Positions 52,817 to 62,535 of a stretch of DNA of 64,000 bases are shown here, one piece after another (position 1 is the first letter of the stretch; each line of letters starts with the position of its first letter). The position numbers and the translations under genes are program-made. The notes below the pieces were generated by a model. It was not told the DNA's origin and made no database searches. It saw only the letters and a list, made by a program, of their open reading frames with translations. This DNA comes from Anaerotruncus colihominis (lineage in GTDB: Bacteria > Bacillota > Clostridia > Oscillospirales > Ruminococcaceae). The stretch spans positions 124,001 to 188,000 of the forward strand of contig NZ_VIQT01000009.1 of assembly GCF_010206195.1 (NCBI RefSeq), written 5' to 3'.

Positions 52817-52887
52817 AAGGGTTGTCTGAATCGGACGCAGAGTTCGTTTTGGATAGTGTTAAATTTAATTTACAAGGAGAAAGATCG

Positions 52888-54114
52888 ATGACAGTTTTTG
52901 AGGAATTAACCCGACGCGGCTTGATTGCGCAGATGACACACCCGGAGAAGATCGAAGAACTTCTCAACGGCGAGAAGGTTACGTTCTATATCGGGTTTGA
53001 TGCGACCGCTGATAGCCTGCACGTCGGCCATTTCCTTCAGATGGTTGTTATGAAGCGCCTCCAGCAGGCAGGGCATCGCCCGATTGCGCTGCTTGGCACC
53101 GGCACGACAATGGTCGGCGATCCGACCGGTAAAACGGACATGCGCAAAATGCTCTCTGTTGAGGAGATCAACCACAATGCCATGTGCTTCAAACGCCAGA
53201 TGGAAAAATTCATCGATTTTTCGGATGGCAAGGCGTTGATGCTGAAAAACGGCGATTGGCTGCTTCATCTGAATTATATTGAGCTGTTGCGCGACGTTGG
53301 CGTCCATTTTTCCGTCAACGAAATGCTGACGGCCGAATGCTTCAAGACGCGCCTTGAAAAAGGGCTTTCGTTCATTGAGTTCAATTATATGATCATGCAG
53401 AGCTATGATTTTCTCAAGCTGCACCGCGACTACGGCTGCATGATGCAGCTCGGCGGCAACGATCAATGGGCAAATATCCTTGGCGGAATCAAGCTGACGC
53501 GCCGTGTGGCTGGAGATGACGTATATGGCATGACGTTTACGCTGCTTACCACCAAGGAAGGAAAAAAGATGGGCAAGACGGAAAACGGCGCCGTCTGGCT
53601 CGATCCGGAAAAAACCTCGCCCTATGAATTTTTCCAGTACTGGCGCAATGTCTCGGACGACGATGTGATCAACTGCCTGAAGCTTTTAACCTTCATTCCG
53701 ATTGAGGAGATCGAGGCGATGGAAAAATGGGAGGGCAGCCAGCTCAACAAGGCAAAGGAGATTCTTGCGCACGAATTGACAAAGATGGTTCACGGACAAC
53801 AGGAAGCCGACAAGGCGCTGGAGGCTGCGCGCGCGATTTTTACGGGCGGCACGCACAGCGACGACATGCCGACAACCTCGCTGGCTTCATCCGATTTGAC
53901 GGACGGCGCGATTTCTGTCGCCGATCTGCTTGTCAAGACGGGGCTTGCGCCTTCAAAAGGAGAAGCAAAGCGCCTGATTCAGCAGGGTGGCGTATCTGTG
54001 GATGATGTAAAGGTTTCTGACTTTGCGGCTGTGGTCGGCAAAGAAAGTTTTGACAAGGGGCAGGTTATCCTTAAAAAAGGCAAGAAAATTTATCATAAGG
54101 TCCTGCTCGGATAA
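52888..54114 (+). CDS. tyrS: Tyrosyl-tRNA synthetase
   Basis: TyrRS (408 residues) charges tRNA-Tyr. The HIGH-like [14 protein letters not shown] near residue 40, the tyrosine-binding QSYDFLKL and GGNDQWANI blocks, and [11 protein letters not shown] as the KMSKS equivalent near 230 are all class I TyrRS features; an S4-like C-terminal RNA-binding domain ([25 protein letters not shown]) ends it. AAGGAGA precedes ATG 52888. No T-box leader was seen in its 70-base leader. Confidence 0.96.
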   Translation: MTVFEELTRRGLIAQMTHPEKIEELLNGEKVTFYIGFDATADSLHVGHFLQMVVMKRLQQAGHRPIALLGTGTTMVGDPTGKTDMRKMLSVEEINHNAMCFKRQMEKFIDFSDGKALMLKNGDWLLHLNYIELLRDVGVHFSVNEMLTAECFKTRLEKGLSFIEFNYMIMQSYDFLKLHRDYGCMMQLGGNDQWANILGGIKLTRRVAGDDVYGMTFTLLTTKEGKKMGKTENGAVWLDPEKTSPYEFFQYWRNVSDDDVINCLKLLTFIPIEEIEAMEKWEGSQLNKAKEILAHELTKMVHGQQEADKALEAARAIFTGGTHSDDMPTTSLASSDLTDGAISVADLLVKTGLAPSKGEAKRLIQQGGVSVDDVKVSDFAAVVGKESFDKGQVILKKGKKIYHKVLLG

Positions 54115-54126
54115 GGGGGCGCGTAT

Positions 54127-54756
54127 ATGCGCGGACATATCTCCAAGGCAAAAGCCCTGACGCTGATCGGTTTGCTGGCTGCGGTCGAGGTGGTGCTGAC
54201 TTTGACGCCGCTTGGTTTTGTTCCGCTTGGTGTGACCAAGGCGACGACAATTCATATCCCGGTTATTTTGGGCGCTGTGCTGCTGGGTCCGGCCGCGGGA
54301 GCGGTGCTCGGAGGTGTGTTTGGTGTTCTGAGCGTATTGACGAACACCTTTCAGCCAACGGTTACATCGTTTGTATTTACGCCGTTCTATGCGCTGACGC
54401 CTGATTTCAGCGGAAATGGCTGGAGCCTGGTTGTGGCGATCGTGCCGCGTATTTTAATCGGGGTTGTTTCCGCATATGTGTTCCGTGTGCTTGCGCGTTT
54501 TTCAAAGGGCAGATCTGCTGCTTTGATCGGCGCGGGAATCGTCGGTTCGCTCACCAATACGATCCTTGTGATGGGCGGCATTTATCTTTTTTTCGGTGAG
54601 AGCTATGCCGCTGCAAAAGGCATTGCTTTTTCCGCGCTGTTCGGCGTTATCATGGGAGTGATTGGAATCAATGGCGTGCTTGAGGCGATTGTCGCGGCCA
54701 TTTTGACGCTTGCGCTCGGCCGTCCACTTGTGAAAGCCTTTTCCCGGCTTTCGTAA
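54127..54756 (+). CDS. ECF transporter S component (substrate unknown)
   Basis: The 209-residue membrane protein matches the substrate-binding S component of energy-coupling factor vitamin transporters: about six helices, beginning KALTLIGLLAAVEVVLTLTPLGFVPLG, then ATTIHIPVILGAVLLGPAAGAVLGGVFGVLSVLTNTF, and a C-terminal GVIGINGVLEAIVAAILTLALGRPL. The pattern is PF12822-like, often pantothenate, folate or similar vitamins, but no residue or riboswitch identifies the substrate. It begins 12 bases after tyrS; the ATPase/T subunits are elsewhere. Confidence 0.82.
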   Translation: MRGHISKAKALTLIGLLAAVEVVLTLTPLGFVPLGVTKATTIHIPVILGAVLLGPAAGAVLGGVFGVLSVLTNTFQPTVTSFVFTPFYALTPDFSGNGWSLVVAIVPRILIGVVSAYVFRVLARFSKGRSAALIGAGIVGSLTNTILVMGGIYLFFGESYAAAKGIAFSALFGVIMGVIGINGVLEAIVAAILTLALGRPLVKAFSRLS

Positions 54757-54765
54757 AATTTATGC

Positions 54766-54794
54766 TTGACAAATGCGGACTGCGGCGTTATGAT
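54766..54794 (+). promoter_or_regulatory. Strong sigma-A promoter of the leu operon
   Basis: Perfect TTGACA (54766-54771) and TATGAT (54789-54794) with a 17-base spacer lie just upstream of the T-box leader. Confidence 0.85.
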
Positions 54795-54800
54795 AACACA

Positions 54801-55077
54801 CAAGAAATATTTAAAAAGGCTTTGACGGGGAACAAAACACAGTTTGCGCGCCACAGAGAGCCGCCGGTTGGTGCAAGGCGGCACCGCTTTTGTGAATAAC
54901 TCACCCTTGAGCCGCCGGGCGAACGCGTTTTGCAAGTAGCTTTCGGACGGGATCCCGCCGTTAAAAGGGAACGCATTGTTCGATGCGGCTGAGCGGGCTG
55001 TTAATCAGCCAATCAAGAGTGGTACCACGGAAGTTGTCAGACCTTCGTCTCTTTTTCAAGAGGCGGAGGTCTTTTTA
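54801..55077 (+). promoter_or_regulatory. Leucine T-box leader controlling leuA-leuC-leuD
   Basis: The 5-prime leader has stem I with a GCCGCC/GGCGGC distal hairpin (54860-54882), a specifier loop reading GTGAATAACTCACC where CTC at 54900-54902 (followed by A) matches leucine, and the T-box sequence AAGAGTGGTACCACGG at 55015-55030. The UGGU in the bulge would pair with ACCA of an uncharged tRNA. The terminator stem (55039-55052 with 55058-55071) ends in TTTTTATTG. Uncharged tRNA-Leu should favour the antiterminator and switch on leuA. Confidence 0.9.
55039..55077 (+). terminator. T-box regulated terminator
   Basis: A 14-bp stem with G-U pairs (55039-55052 with 55058-55071) and a T run follows directly after the T-box sequence, 46 bases before the leuA start. 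Confidence 0.88.
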
Positions 55078-55122
55078 TTGCTTTGCCGCTGTTCACAAAT
55101 CAGCATGAAAGAAGGAATCGGC

Positions 55123-56649
55123 ATGACACGAAAAATCAAAATCTTTGATACAACGCTGCGCGATGGGGAACAATCCCCAGGATGCAGCATGAACTTTAAT
55201 GAAAAAATTGAAATGGCGCGTCAGCTTGAGCGGCTCGGCGTCGATATCATTGAAGCGGGCTTTCCTGTTTCGTCTCCTGACGATTTTCGGGCAGTCGAAG
55301 CGATTGCAAAAACGATCAGGCAATCCACGGTTGCCGGGCTTGCGCGCTGTGTCGAGGGCGATATCCGGCGGGCTTATGAGGCGGTCCGCTGCGCGCAGTC
55401 GCCGCGCATTCATACGTTTCTTGCAACCAGCGACGTCCATATGAAATATAAGCTCAAGATGACGCCTGACGAGGTGATCGAACGCATTACAGCGATGGTC
55501 GGGCTGGCGCGCGGGCTTTGCCCGGATGTGGAATTTTCGGCGGAGGACGCTTCGCGCAGCGACCGGAACTTTCTGGTGCGCGCGTTCGACGCCGCGATCG
55601 CAGCCGGCGCAACGACGATCAACATCCCGGATACGGTCGGATACGGTACCCCAAACGAAATGTTTGATCTTGTTTCCTATGTCCGCACGCATCTGGAAAA
55701 TCCAGATGTTGACATTTCCGTACACAATCACAATGATCTTGGCATGGCGGTGGCCAATACGCTGGCCAGCATCCAGGCTGGTGCGTCCCAGGTGGAATGT
55801 ACGGTCAACGGTATCGGCGAGCGCGCCGGCAACGCCGCAATGGATGAAATTGTGATGGCGCTGCACACGCGCGGCGATATGTTCGGCTGTACGACCAGCA
55901 TCAACACGCGGCAGATTTACCGCACAGGCAAACTGCTCTCTACGATCACCGGCGTCGGGATCGCGCCGAATAAACCGATCGTCGGCGCGAATGCGTTCGC
56001 CCATGAAAGCGGCATCCATCAGCACGGCGTCCTGGCCGAACGCACAACCTACGAAATTATGAGCCCCGACGATATTGGTATCTATCAAAACAAGATGGTG
56101 CTCGGCAAGCATTCCGGCAAGCATGCTTTTGCAGACCGTATTGCTGAGCTTGGATACAGGATGTCGGAGGAGGATATTGCCGAAGCGTTTGAACGATTCA
56201 AGGCGTTGGCTGACCGCAAAAAGGAGATCACGGACCGCGATATTGAGGCGCTCATCGGCGCGTCGGCCATTACAGATGTGCGCGAGGTTTACGCGCTCAA
56301 GAGCTTTGTCATCAACAGCGGGACTGTCATTTCTGCGACAGCGGTTGTCAAGCTTTCGCGGGACGATGGAACTGAGTGCGAGCATGTGGCGCGCGGCGAA
56401 GGCCCGATTGACGCTGCGTTCAATGCGATCGACCGGATTGTGAAGATGGACACAAAATTGGAGAACTGGACGATGCAGGCCGTCACTGAAGGAGAGGACG
56501 CGCTCGGCGAAGCGATCTGTAAGATTAAATGTGGCGATCATATCGTAACCGGCCGCGGCCTGTCGCCGGATATTCTTGAGTCGAGTATACGCGCCTATAT
56601 CAACGCGATCAACAAGGCGATTGCAATGGAGGAAAAGGCCGCGGGCTGA
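55123..56649 (+). CDS. leuA: 2-isopropylmalate synthase
   Basis: LeuA (508 residues) condenses acetyl-CoA with 2-oxoisovalerate, the committed leucine step. The HMGL-like TIM barrel starts [24 protein letters not shown] (metal-binding R-D), with [18 protein letters not shown] and [20 protein letters not shown]; the C-terminal regulatory domain has [23 protein letters not shown] precedes ATG 55123. Transcription depends on the T-box above. An apparent in-frame extension to 54976 lies within the leader RNA and is not coding. Confidence 0.96.
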   Translation: MTRKIKIFDTTLRDGEQSPGCSMNFNEKIEMARQLERLGVDIIEAGFPVSSPDDFRAVEAIAKTIRQSTVAGLARCVEGDIRRAYEAVRCAQSPRIHTFLATSDVHMKYKLKMTPDEVIERITAMVGLARGLCPDVEFSAEDASRSDRNFLVRAFDAAIAAGATTINIPDTVGYGTPNEMFDLVSYVRTHLENPDVDISVHNHNDLGMAVANTLASIQAGASQVECTVNGIGERAGNAAMDEIVMALHTRGDMFGCTTSINTRQIYRTGKLLSTITGVGIAPNKPIVGANAFAHESGIHQHGVLAERTTYEIMSPDDIGIYQNKMVLGKHSGKHAFADRIAELGYRMSEEDIAEAFERFKALADRKKEITDRDIEALIGASAITDVREVYALKSFVINSGTVISATAVVKLSRDDGTECEHVARGEGPIDAAFNAIDRIVKMDTKLENWTMQAVTEGEDALGEAICKIKCGDHIVTGRGLSPDILESSIRAYINAINKAIAMEEKAAG

Positions 56650-56674
56650 TTAATGATAAACGGAGGGATTTGTT

Positions 56675-57934
56675 ATGGGGATGACAATGAGCCAGAAAAT
56701 ACTGGCAAAAAAAGCAGGGCTTGCTCACGTTGAACCAGGGCAGCTGATCAATGCGGATGTCGATCTTGTGTTGGGGAACGATATCACGACGCCGGTTGCA
56801 ATTGACGAGCTTGAAAAGTACGGCTTTGAGCATGTATTCAGTAAAACGGGGATTGCGATTGTGCTCGACCATTTTGTTCCGAACAAAGATATCAAGGCGG
56901 CTCAGCTTTCAAAACGCTGCCGCGACTTTGCCGCGAAACATGGGATCGTCCATTTTTACGATGTGGGCAGGATGGGCATCGAGCACGCGCTGCTGCCGGA
57001 GCAGGGGCTTGTCGCACCTGGTGAGCTGATTGTCGGAGCAGACAGCCACACCTGTACATACGGCGCGCTCGGCGCTTTTTCAACTGGTTTTGGTTCAACC
57101 GATATGGCGGCTGCGATGGCGACGGGAAAATGCTGGTTCAAGGTGCCGGCGGCCATCCGCTTTGAGCTTTCGGGAAAACCGCAGGAGTGGGTAAGCGGCA
57201 AGGACGTGATTTTACATATCATCGGTATGATCGGCGTTGACGGTGCACTGTATCAATCGATGGAGTTTGGCGGGGAAGGATTGCGGCATCTGTCAATGGA
57301 CGACCGTCTGACAATGGCAAATATGGCGATTGAAGCCGGCGGGAAAAACGGTGTTTTTGAGGTGGACGAAGTGACGCGCGCCTATATACAGGGCCGTGTC
57401 AACCGCGCCTATGAGGCGTTTATGCCCGATGATGACGCGGCGTATGCGCGCGTGATTGAGATCGACCTTTCATCAATCCGTCCGACCGTCGCGTTTCCGC
57501 ACCTGCCGGAGAACACACGGCCTGTTGACAAGGCGGGCGACGTAAGGATCGATCAGGTGGTGATCGGCTCCTGTACAAACGGGCGCATTGGCGATCTCGC
57601 CGCAGCAGCCAGGCTTATGAGCGGCAAAAAGGTAGCGGACAGCGTGCGCTGCATTGTCATTCCGGGAACGCAGCAGATCTACCGTGAAGCGATCCGCGCC
57701 GGCTATATCGATACATTTTTGGACGCAGGCTGCGCGGTTTCAACGCCGACATGCGGCCCATGCCTGGGCGGCTATATGGGTATTCTCGCCGAAGGCGAAC
57801 GGTGTGTTGCGACGACAAACCGCAACTTTGTGGGACGGATGGGCCATGTCAAATCAGAGGTTTATCTGGCTTCTCCGGCGGTCGCGGCGGCAAGCGCCAT
57901 CCGGGGAAAAATCGCCGATCCGGCGTCGATCTGA
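56675..57934 (+). CDS. leuC: 3-isopropylmalate dehydratase large subunit
   Basis: LeuC (419 residues) with LeuD isomerises 2- to 3-isopropylmalate using a 4Fe-4S cluster. [13 protein letters not shown]-like [32 protein letters not shown] and the C-terminal [18 protein letters not shown] and [13 protein letters not shown] supply cluster cysteines. The length matches the Clostridia-type homoaconitase/LeuC. ATG 56675 follows GGAGGG. An overlap-free 13-base gap precedes leuD. Confidence 0.95.
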   Translation: MGMTMSQKILAKKAGLAHVEPGQLINADVDLVLGNDITTPVAIDELEKYGFEHVFSKTGIAIVLDHFVPNKDIKAAQLSKRCRDFAAKHGIVHFYDVGRMGIEHALLPEQGLVAPGELIVGADSHTCTYGALGAFSTGFGSTDMAAAMATGKCWFKVPAAIRFELSGKPQEWVSGKDVILHIIGMIGVDGALYQSMEFGGEGLRHLSMDDRLTMANMAIEAGGKNGVFEVDEVTRAYIQGRVNRAYEAFMPDDDAAYARVIEIDLSSIRPTVAFPHLPENTRPVDKAGDVRIDQVVIGSCTNGRIGDLAAAARLMSGKKVADSVRCIVIPGTQQIYREAIRAGYIDTFLDAGCAVSTPTCGPCLGGYMGILAEGERCVATTNRNFVGRMGHVKSEVYLASPAVAAASAIRGKIADPASI

Positions 57935-57947
57935 GGGGGAGAACAGT

Positions 57948-58445
57948 ATGAAAGCAATCGGAACGGTTTTTAAGTATGGCGACAACATTGATACGGATGT
58001 GATTATCCCGGCGAGATGCCTCAACATCACTGATCGCAGGGAGCTGGCGTCGCACTGCATGGAAGATATCGACCGCACGTTTGTCAAGCGTGTGCATCCC
58101 GGCGATCTGGTCGTCGGCGGCTTCAATTTCGGCTGTGGTTCATCGCGTGAACATGCGCCGATGGTTATCAAGGAAAACGGCGTGTCCTGTGTGATCGCCA
58201 AAACATTTGCACGCATTTTTTATCGAAATGCCATCAATATCGGTCTGCCGATCCTTGAGTGCCCTAAGGCCAGCGACTCGATTCAGGATGGAGACGAGGT
58301 TGAGGTCGATTTTGATACGGGTATAATACGCAATGTGACGCGCGGCGAGACGTATACAGCCGCGCCGTTTCCCCCGTTTATCAAGGAGATCATCGATGCA
58401 AACGGCCTGCTCAATGCGATCAGGAAAAAAGGGCAACAATCATAA
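57948..58445 (+). CDS. leuD: 3-isopropylmalate dehydratase small subunit
   Basis: LeuD (165 residues) is the swivelling small subunit. Typical text is [43 protein letters not shown] and [18 protein letters not shown]. It is the LeuD type paired with the long-range Clostridia LeuC. GGGGGAGA precedes ATG 57948. The operon does not continue with leuB; a VOC-family gene follows. Confidence 0.95.
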   Translation: MKAIGTVFKYGDNIDTDVIIPARCLNITDRRELASHCMEDIDRTFVKRVHPGDLVVGGFNFGCGSSREHAPMVIKENGVSCVIAKTFARIFYRNAINIGLPILECPKASDSIQDGDEVEVDFDTGIIRNVTRGETYTAAPFPPFIKEIIDANGLLNAIRKKGQQS

Positions 58446-58496
58446 GGAAAAACAGTGTGCATTCCGCCGGTACACGCAATCGGGAAGGATATCAAT

Positions 58497-58961
58497 ATGA
58501 AGTATACAAGCACGGTTATATCTGTAGCGAATATCAAGGCCGCGAGAGCGTTTTATGAAGATTTATTTGGATTGGAATTGTATCAGGATTATGGGATCAA
58601 TATTTCTTTTACATGCGGGTTAGCTTTACAGCAGGACTTTGATTGGCTGGTTCATTTGCCGAAAGAAAAAATATTGGACAAACCAAATAACATGGAGATC
58701 TGTTTTGAGGAACAGGATTTCGATGGATTTTTAGACAAACTGAAAAAATACCCGGATATTGAATATCTGGGGGACGTGATCGAGCATGGATGGGGACAGC
58801 GTGTCATCAGGTTCTATGATCCGGACGGGCATATCATTGAAGTCGGCGAAGATATGAAAATGGTAATCAATCGTTTTCTTGCTTTGGGTATGACGATGGA
58901 AGAAGTATCGAAAAAAATGGATGTTTCCGTTGAGGATTTGACAAAACTATTGAAAGGTTAA
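58497..58961 (+). CDS. VOC/glyoxalase-like domain protein
   Basis: The 154-residue protein has a vicinal-oxygen-chelate domain: STVISVANIKAARAFYEDLFGLELYQDYGINI at the start and GQRVIRFYDPDGHIIEVGEDM near residue 108, where the E of HIIEVGE is a usual metal ligand. About 35 C-terminal residues (MTMEEVSKKMDVSVEDLTKLL) resemble a short helical tail. No substrate can be named. Its codons are noticeably richer in A/T than in leuC-leuD, which hints at later acquisition. GGAAGGA precedes ATG 58497. Confidence 0.8.
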   Translation: MKYTSTVISVANIKAARAFYEDLFGLELYQDYGINISFTCGLALQQDFDWLVHLPKEKILDKPNNMEICFEEQDFDGFLDKLKKYPDIEYLGDVIEHGWGQRVIRFYDPDGHIIEVGEDMKMVINRFLALGMTMEEVSKKMDVSVEDLTKLLKG

Positions 58962-59049
58962 ACCTTTGCTTGTGATCTGCATGCGTATCAGCGAGGGCCG
59001 CACAATGGGAGAACAGTTTTGATGGGGGCCATAACGTCGGATGCTAAAA

Positions 59050-59088
59050 CAGGAAGGCGGAACGCTTATGTTCCGCCTTCCTGTTTTT
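59050..59088. terminator. Bidirectional terminator between VOC gene and larC
   Basis: A perfect 14-bp stem (59050-59063 with 59070-59083) with AAAA on the left and TTTTT on the right lies between converging genes. Confidence 0.85.
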
Positions 59089-60409
59089 ACCGGGATTTTT
59101 CTTTATAAGCATCAAGGGCCGCTTGATATACTGTGTCAAATGGAACGCTATGTATCCGCGCGGCCGCGCGGACATCGTCGTATTCGGGCTTTTCCTTTTT
59201 GATGCCGTTTCCAATGCTGCTCTTGATGCGCACACTCCCAAACGGCGTATCAACAGACGATGTTTTTGCAGCGAGCGTCACGCGTTCGCAGAGCCGTTCA
59301 CGGACGCCGCGCGTCGATGTATGAAGCAGGATGAGCCGCGCCAGCTCGTCCTTTTTTTCCAGAGCGCACAGGCAGGTAAGCAGAACGCCAGGGCGGTTTT
59401 TTTTCATTTGGACAGGCGTCAGGAAAACGTCAAGCGCGCCGTTTTCAAACAGGATTTCCTGCGCAAAGCCAAGCGCCTCGGGCGTCATATCGTCGATATT
59501 GCAGCACAGCTCGCAGACCTGCGCGCGCAGGCCGGACGGCTCGCCAAGGAATGCACGGACACAGTTGGCGCGGTCAAAATCCTTTGTCCCCATCCCATAG
59601 CCGATACGTTCAACGGCCATCGGCGGCATCGGGCCGAATTCCGATGCGAAGTGGCGCAGCAGGGCAGCGCCGGTCGGCGTGCAAAGCTCGCCGCGCACTG
59701 CGCCGCCATAAATTGGCACGCCGCGCAAAATATGTGCAGTTGCCGGGGCGGGAACCGGCAAAATGCCGTGCGCACAGCGCACTTCGCCAAAGCCGACATG
59801 GATGGGGGACGCGGCGACCCGGCCGGCGCCGATCAGATCAAACAGAAGACAGCAGCCGACCACGTCGGCGACTGCATCAATTGTTCCAACCTCATGAAAA
59901 TGTATCTGTTCCATTGGAACGCCATGTGCGTGGGCTTCCGCCTCTCCAATCAGCCGATAGACGGCACAGGCGTTTTCGCGGACACGCTGAGGCAGCGCAA
60001 GCCCCATGATGAGCGCGCATATATCCTGATAACCGGAGTGGGTATGCGTATGCGCGTGTGCGCCGGCTTCATGGGGGTGCGGGATTGCGTGGCCGTGGGC
60101 ATGTTCATGATTGTGGGAATGCTCATGGTCGTGGGAATGTTCATGACTGTGGGAATGCTCATGACTGTGGGGATGTTCGTGTTCATGGGCATCCCCACAG
60201 CTTTCCTCCGCGCCATCGATCAGCACGCGCATATGGGTACCCGTGATCCCGCATTTCTGCGACGGTTCGCTTCGCACCTCGACGCCGGAGAGCCCAAGGC
60301 CGTTCATAGTACGCAGAAACGCTTCCTGATCGCCGTACAGCTCCAGAAGAGCCGCCATCAGCATATCGCCGGATGCGCCCATATTGCATTCAAGATAGAT
60401 CGTTTTCAT
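59087..60409 (-). CDS. larC: Nickel pincer cofactor biosynthesis protein LarC
   Basis: LarC (440 residues) inserts nickel into the pincer cofactor of lactate racemase and related enzymes, consuming CTP. It starts [27 protein letters not shown] and holds [26 protein letters not shown] and PTPTGAAL-like [17 protein letters not shown]; the C-terminal domain has the [10 protein letters not shown]-like [17 protein letters not shown] block. It is a single frame without the programmed frameshift that splits larC in some lactobacilli. Residues about 75-130 are extremely His-rich, probably for nickel storage, and are coded by an 18-bp tandem repeat. ATG 60409 overlaps larB by four bases. Confidence 0.93.
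   Translation of the reverse strand: MKTIYLECNMGASGDMLMAALLELYGDQEAFLRTMNGLGLSGVEVRSEPSQKCGITGTHMRVLIDGAEESCGDAHEHEHPHSHEHSHSHEHSHDHEHSHNHEHAHGHAIPHPHEAGAHAHTHTHSGYQDICALIMGLALPQRVRENACAVYRLIGEAEAHAHGVPMEQIHFHEVGTIDAVADVVGCCLLFDLIGAGRVAASPIHVGFGEVRCAHGILPVPAPATAHILRGVPIYGGAVRGELCTPTGAALLRHFASEFGPMPPMAVERIGYGMGTKDFDRANCVRAFLGEPSGLRAQVCELCCNIDDMTPEALGFAQEILFENGALDVFLTPVQMKKNRPGVLLTCLCALEKKDELARLILLHTSTRGVRERLCERVTLAAKTSSVDTPFGSVRIKSSIGNGIKKEKPEYDDVRAAARIHSVPFDTVYQAALDAYKEKSR
60095..60184 (-). repeat. 18-bp tandem repeat encoding the LarC His-rich segment
   Basis: Five imperfect 18-bp copies, (GTGGGAATGTTCATGACT on the plus strand, with 1-4 changes each) run 60095-60184. On the coding strand they give repeated HSHEHS-type residues. 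Copy number is likely variable between strains. Confidence 0.85.
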
Positions 60410-61164
60410 TTGTCCGTCCCTCCCATATGGTTGATCATACTGGCCAGATATCCCGCGCCGAAACCGTTGTCGATATTGACAACCGATACGCCGCTCGCAC
60501 AGGAATTGAGCATGGATAAAAGCGCTGATAAGCCGCCAAAATTGGCCCCATAGCCGATGCTGGTCGGAACCGCGATAACCGGGCAGGAAACAAGCCCGCC
60601 GATCACGCTGGCGAGCGCGCCCTCCATGCCCGCCGCCGCTATGACAACGCGCGCCTGTGCGAGCGTATCGAGGTGCGCCAGCAGGCGGTGCAGCCCCGCT
60701 ACGCCGACATCGTAAAGGCGTTCGACACGGTTGCCAAGAGCTTCGGCCGTGACAGCGGCCTCCTCGGCTACAGGCAGGTCGCTTGTGCCAGCCGCCGCGA
60801 CAACCAAATAACCAGGTGCGGTTACATCGCTTCGCTCACCGGATATGGCGATACGGGAAACAGGGTCGTAGCGGATATCGGCCTGTTCGGATACCGCGTG
60901 CGCCTTTTCGGCGTCCAGCCGGGTGATCAGGACGGATTGTCCGTTTTTGCGCATTGCCCGGACGATCCCAACAATTTGCTCCGCCGTCTTTCCGCTGCCG
61001 AAGATCACCTCTGGAATACCTTGGCGCAGTGCGCGATGATGATCGACCTTCGCATAGCCAAGGTCCTCAAACGGCTCGATTTTTAACTGTGCCAGTGCAT
61101 GTTCTGGTGAAAGGGAGCCGTCGCGCACCTGCTGTAATAAATGCAAAATCCTGTCTTGTTCCAT
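60406..61164 (-). CDS. larB: Nickel pincer cofactor biosynthesis protein LarB
   Basis: LarB (252 residues) carboxylates nicotinic acid adenine dinucleotide to start pincer-cofactor synthesis. The C-terminal half resembles PurE carboxylase: [42 protein letters not shown] and [42 protein letters not shown] 61164 follows GGGGG; a TTG at 61182 is less likely. It overlaps larC by four bases and follows larE by 14. Confidence 0.94.
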   Translation of the reverse strand: MEQDRILHLLQQVRDGSLSPEHALAQLKIEPFEDLGYAKVDHHRALRQGIPEVIFGSGKTAEQIVGIVRAMRKNGQSVLITRLDAEKAHAVSEQADIRYDPVSRIAISGERSDVTAPGYLVVAAAGTSDLPVAEEAAVTAEALGNRVERLYDVGVAGLHRLLAHLDTLAQARVVIAAAGMEGALASVIGGLVSCPVIAVPTSIGYGANFGGLSALLSMLNSCASGVSVVNIDNGFGAGYLASMINHMGGTDK

Positions 61165-61178
61165 CTGACTGCCCCCTG

Positions 61179-61925
61179 TCAACGCGCCCGCAGATCGAGC
61201 GAAATATCCTCAAAGTCGGGAGAAAGCGCCAATAAAATCTGTTCGCGCAGTTCAACGATGCGCGTAAACTGTGCGGCCGGTACCTGAAGCTTGGCGCGGC
61301 TGTTATCCAAAACACGTACACGCAAGTTGGTAAAACCGAGTTCAAACAGCGCGTTTTCTGCGCGCTCAACCCGTCCCAGCGCGTCCTGTGTTACAGGCGT
61401 CCCCATTGGGATGCGCGTCGCAAGGCAGGCATACGCCGGTTTGTCATGCGTGAATAGCCCGGCCTGTTTGGACAGCGCGCGGATATCCGCTTTTGTAAGT
61501 CCGCAGACACGCAGCGGAGAAAGCACGTCCAATTCTTTGAGCGCGCGCATACCGGGCCGGTCGGCGGCTTCATCGGAGGCGTTCGTCCCATCGCACAGAA
61601 CCTTGAATCCGTCAGTGCGCGCGGCCTGCCAGAGGCGCGTAAACAGCGCGCGCTTGCAGTGGTAACAGCGCAGCGCGTCATTGGCGCAAACCGCCGGGTC
61701 GGATAAAACGTCGCAATCGAGAATAGTCAGCGGGACATGGAACATTTCGACGAAACGCCGCGTATCGTCAAGCTCAAACTGAGGCTGGAATTGCGAGTGA
61801 ATGAAATAAGCATGTACGTCGCATCCTGCTGTTCTGGCAGCATAAAGCAGATATGCCGAATCAACCCCACCGGAAAAGGCGACGGCCAGACGTGGATGCT
61901 CTGCAAAAAAGTCTGATAGGCGCAT
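61179..61925 (-). CDS. larE: Nickel pincer cofactor sulfur transferase LarE
   Basis: LarE (248 residues) adds sulfur to the pincer-cofactor precursor using ATP. The PP-loop [18 protein letters not shown] is at residues 13-30; CYHCKRALF and the [14 protein letters not shown] block carry cysteines, the second of which sits where studied LarE proteins have the sulfur-donor cysteine. ATG 61925 follows AAAGGG. It is the first gene of larE-larB-larC, behind an attenuator-like leader. The racemase larA is not in the window. Confidence 0.93.
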   Translation of the reverse strand: MRLSDFFAEHPRLAVAFSGGVDSAYLLYAARTAGCDVHAYFIHSQFQPQFELDDTRRFVEMFHVPLTILDCDVLSDPAVCANDALRCYHCKRALFTRLWQAARTDGFKVLCDGTNASDEAADRPGMRALKELDVLSPLRVCGLTKADIRALSKQAGLFTHDKPAYACLATRIPMGTPVTQDALGRVERAENALFELGFTNLRVRVLDNSRAKLQVPAAQFTRIVELREQILLALSPDFEDISLDLRAR

Positions 61926-61960
61926 AACAATCCCTTTCTGTCAAAACCGGATCGAAAAAG

Positions 61961-62015
61961 AAAAAAGGTCCACTTGCACGTGAACCTCCTGGTTTACCGC
62001 GCCGCTTCTGCGGCG
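61961..62015 (-). terminator. Two-hairpin leader with an early terminator before larE
   Basis: On the minus strand a CGCCGC-AGAA-GCGGCG hairpin (62015-62000) is followed by AGGTTCAC-6-GTGGACCT (61987-61966, one G-U pair) and a run of T. It lies between the larE promoter and the larE start, so it could attenuate transcription. No known riboswitch fits. Confidence 0.55.
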
Positions 62016-62029
62016 TTTATTCCTCTATT

Positions 62030-62058
62030 AGTTTACAATAGGAATGCGGGCTTGTCAA
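62030..62058 (-). promoter_or_regulatory. Sigma-A promoter of larE-larB-larC
   Basis: On the minus strand a perfect TTGACA (62058-62053) and TAAACT (62035-62030) are spaced by 17 bases. Confidence 0.7.
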
Positions 62059-62082
62059 TCGCTTTTCTTCTTGGCGTGGTTA

Positions 62083-62091
62083 TGGTATACT
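62083..62091 (+). promoter_or_regulatory. Extended -10 promoter of the DUF3842 gene
   Basis: TGGTATACT at 62083-62091 is a TGn extended -10. The start codon follows 26 bases downstream. It is divergent from the larE promoter. Confidence 0.6.
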
Positions 62092-62116
62092 GTACCAGTA
62101 AAGGGAGGATGAAAGG

Positions 62117-62527
62117 ATGCGGATTGTAGTCATTGACGGGCAAGGAGGCGGAATTGGCCGGAGCCTGGTGGAACGGCTGCGCGCGGCTTTGCCCGAAGCG
62201 GAGGTGCTTGCGGTCGGGACAAACGCGATGGCAACCGCCAATATGATGAAAGCCGGCGCACATGCCGGCGCGACAGGGGAGAACGCGGTTGTATATAACT
62301 GCGCGCGCGCGCATGTGATCGTCGGCCCGTTGGGAATCGTGCTGGCCAATGCGATGTTTGGGGAAATTTCACCCGCGATCGCATGTGCGGTTGCAGACAG
62401 CCGCGCGGCAAAGGTGCTGATTCCAGCGGCGAAAAAACATCTTTGTATTGTTGGCGTCGAGGAGAAGCCGCTTGCCAAATATATTGATGAAGCGGTCGAA
62501 ACCGTTTGCGCTCTGGCTGTACAGTAA
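62117..62527 (+). CDS. DUF3842 family protein
   Basis: The 136-residue protein belongs to DUF3842, a family frequent in Clostridia. The N-terminus RIVVIDGQGGGIGRSLVERLR looks like a nucleotide-binding Rossmann loop, followed by LAVGTNAMATANMMKAGA and VIVGPLGIVLANAMFGEISP. Function is unknown; nothing in the sequence shows a partner. AAAGGATG is upstream of ATG 62117. It is monocistronic and ends in a strong bidirectional terminator. Confidence 0.85.
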   Translation: MRIVVIDGQGGGIGRSLVERLRAALPEAEVLAVGTNAMATANMMKAGAHAGATGENAVVYNCARAHVIVGPLGIVLANAMFGEISPAIACAVADSRAAKVLIPAAKKHLCIVGVEEKPLAKYIDEAVETVCALAVQ

Positions 62528-62535
62528 CGCACAGG

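Noticed and set aside
55093-56541. 482-codon minus-strand frame opposite leuA
   Set aside because: Reverse-complement shadow of a well-conserved gene; no protein-like motifs.
59123-60553. 476-codon plus-strand frame opposite larC and larB
   Set aside because: Shadow of larC; its Met/Gly/Val-rich stretch is the reverse of the His-rich repeat.
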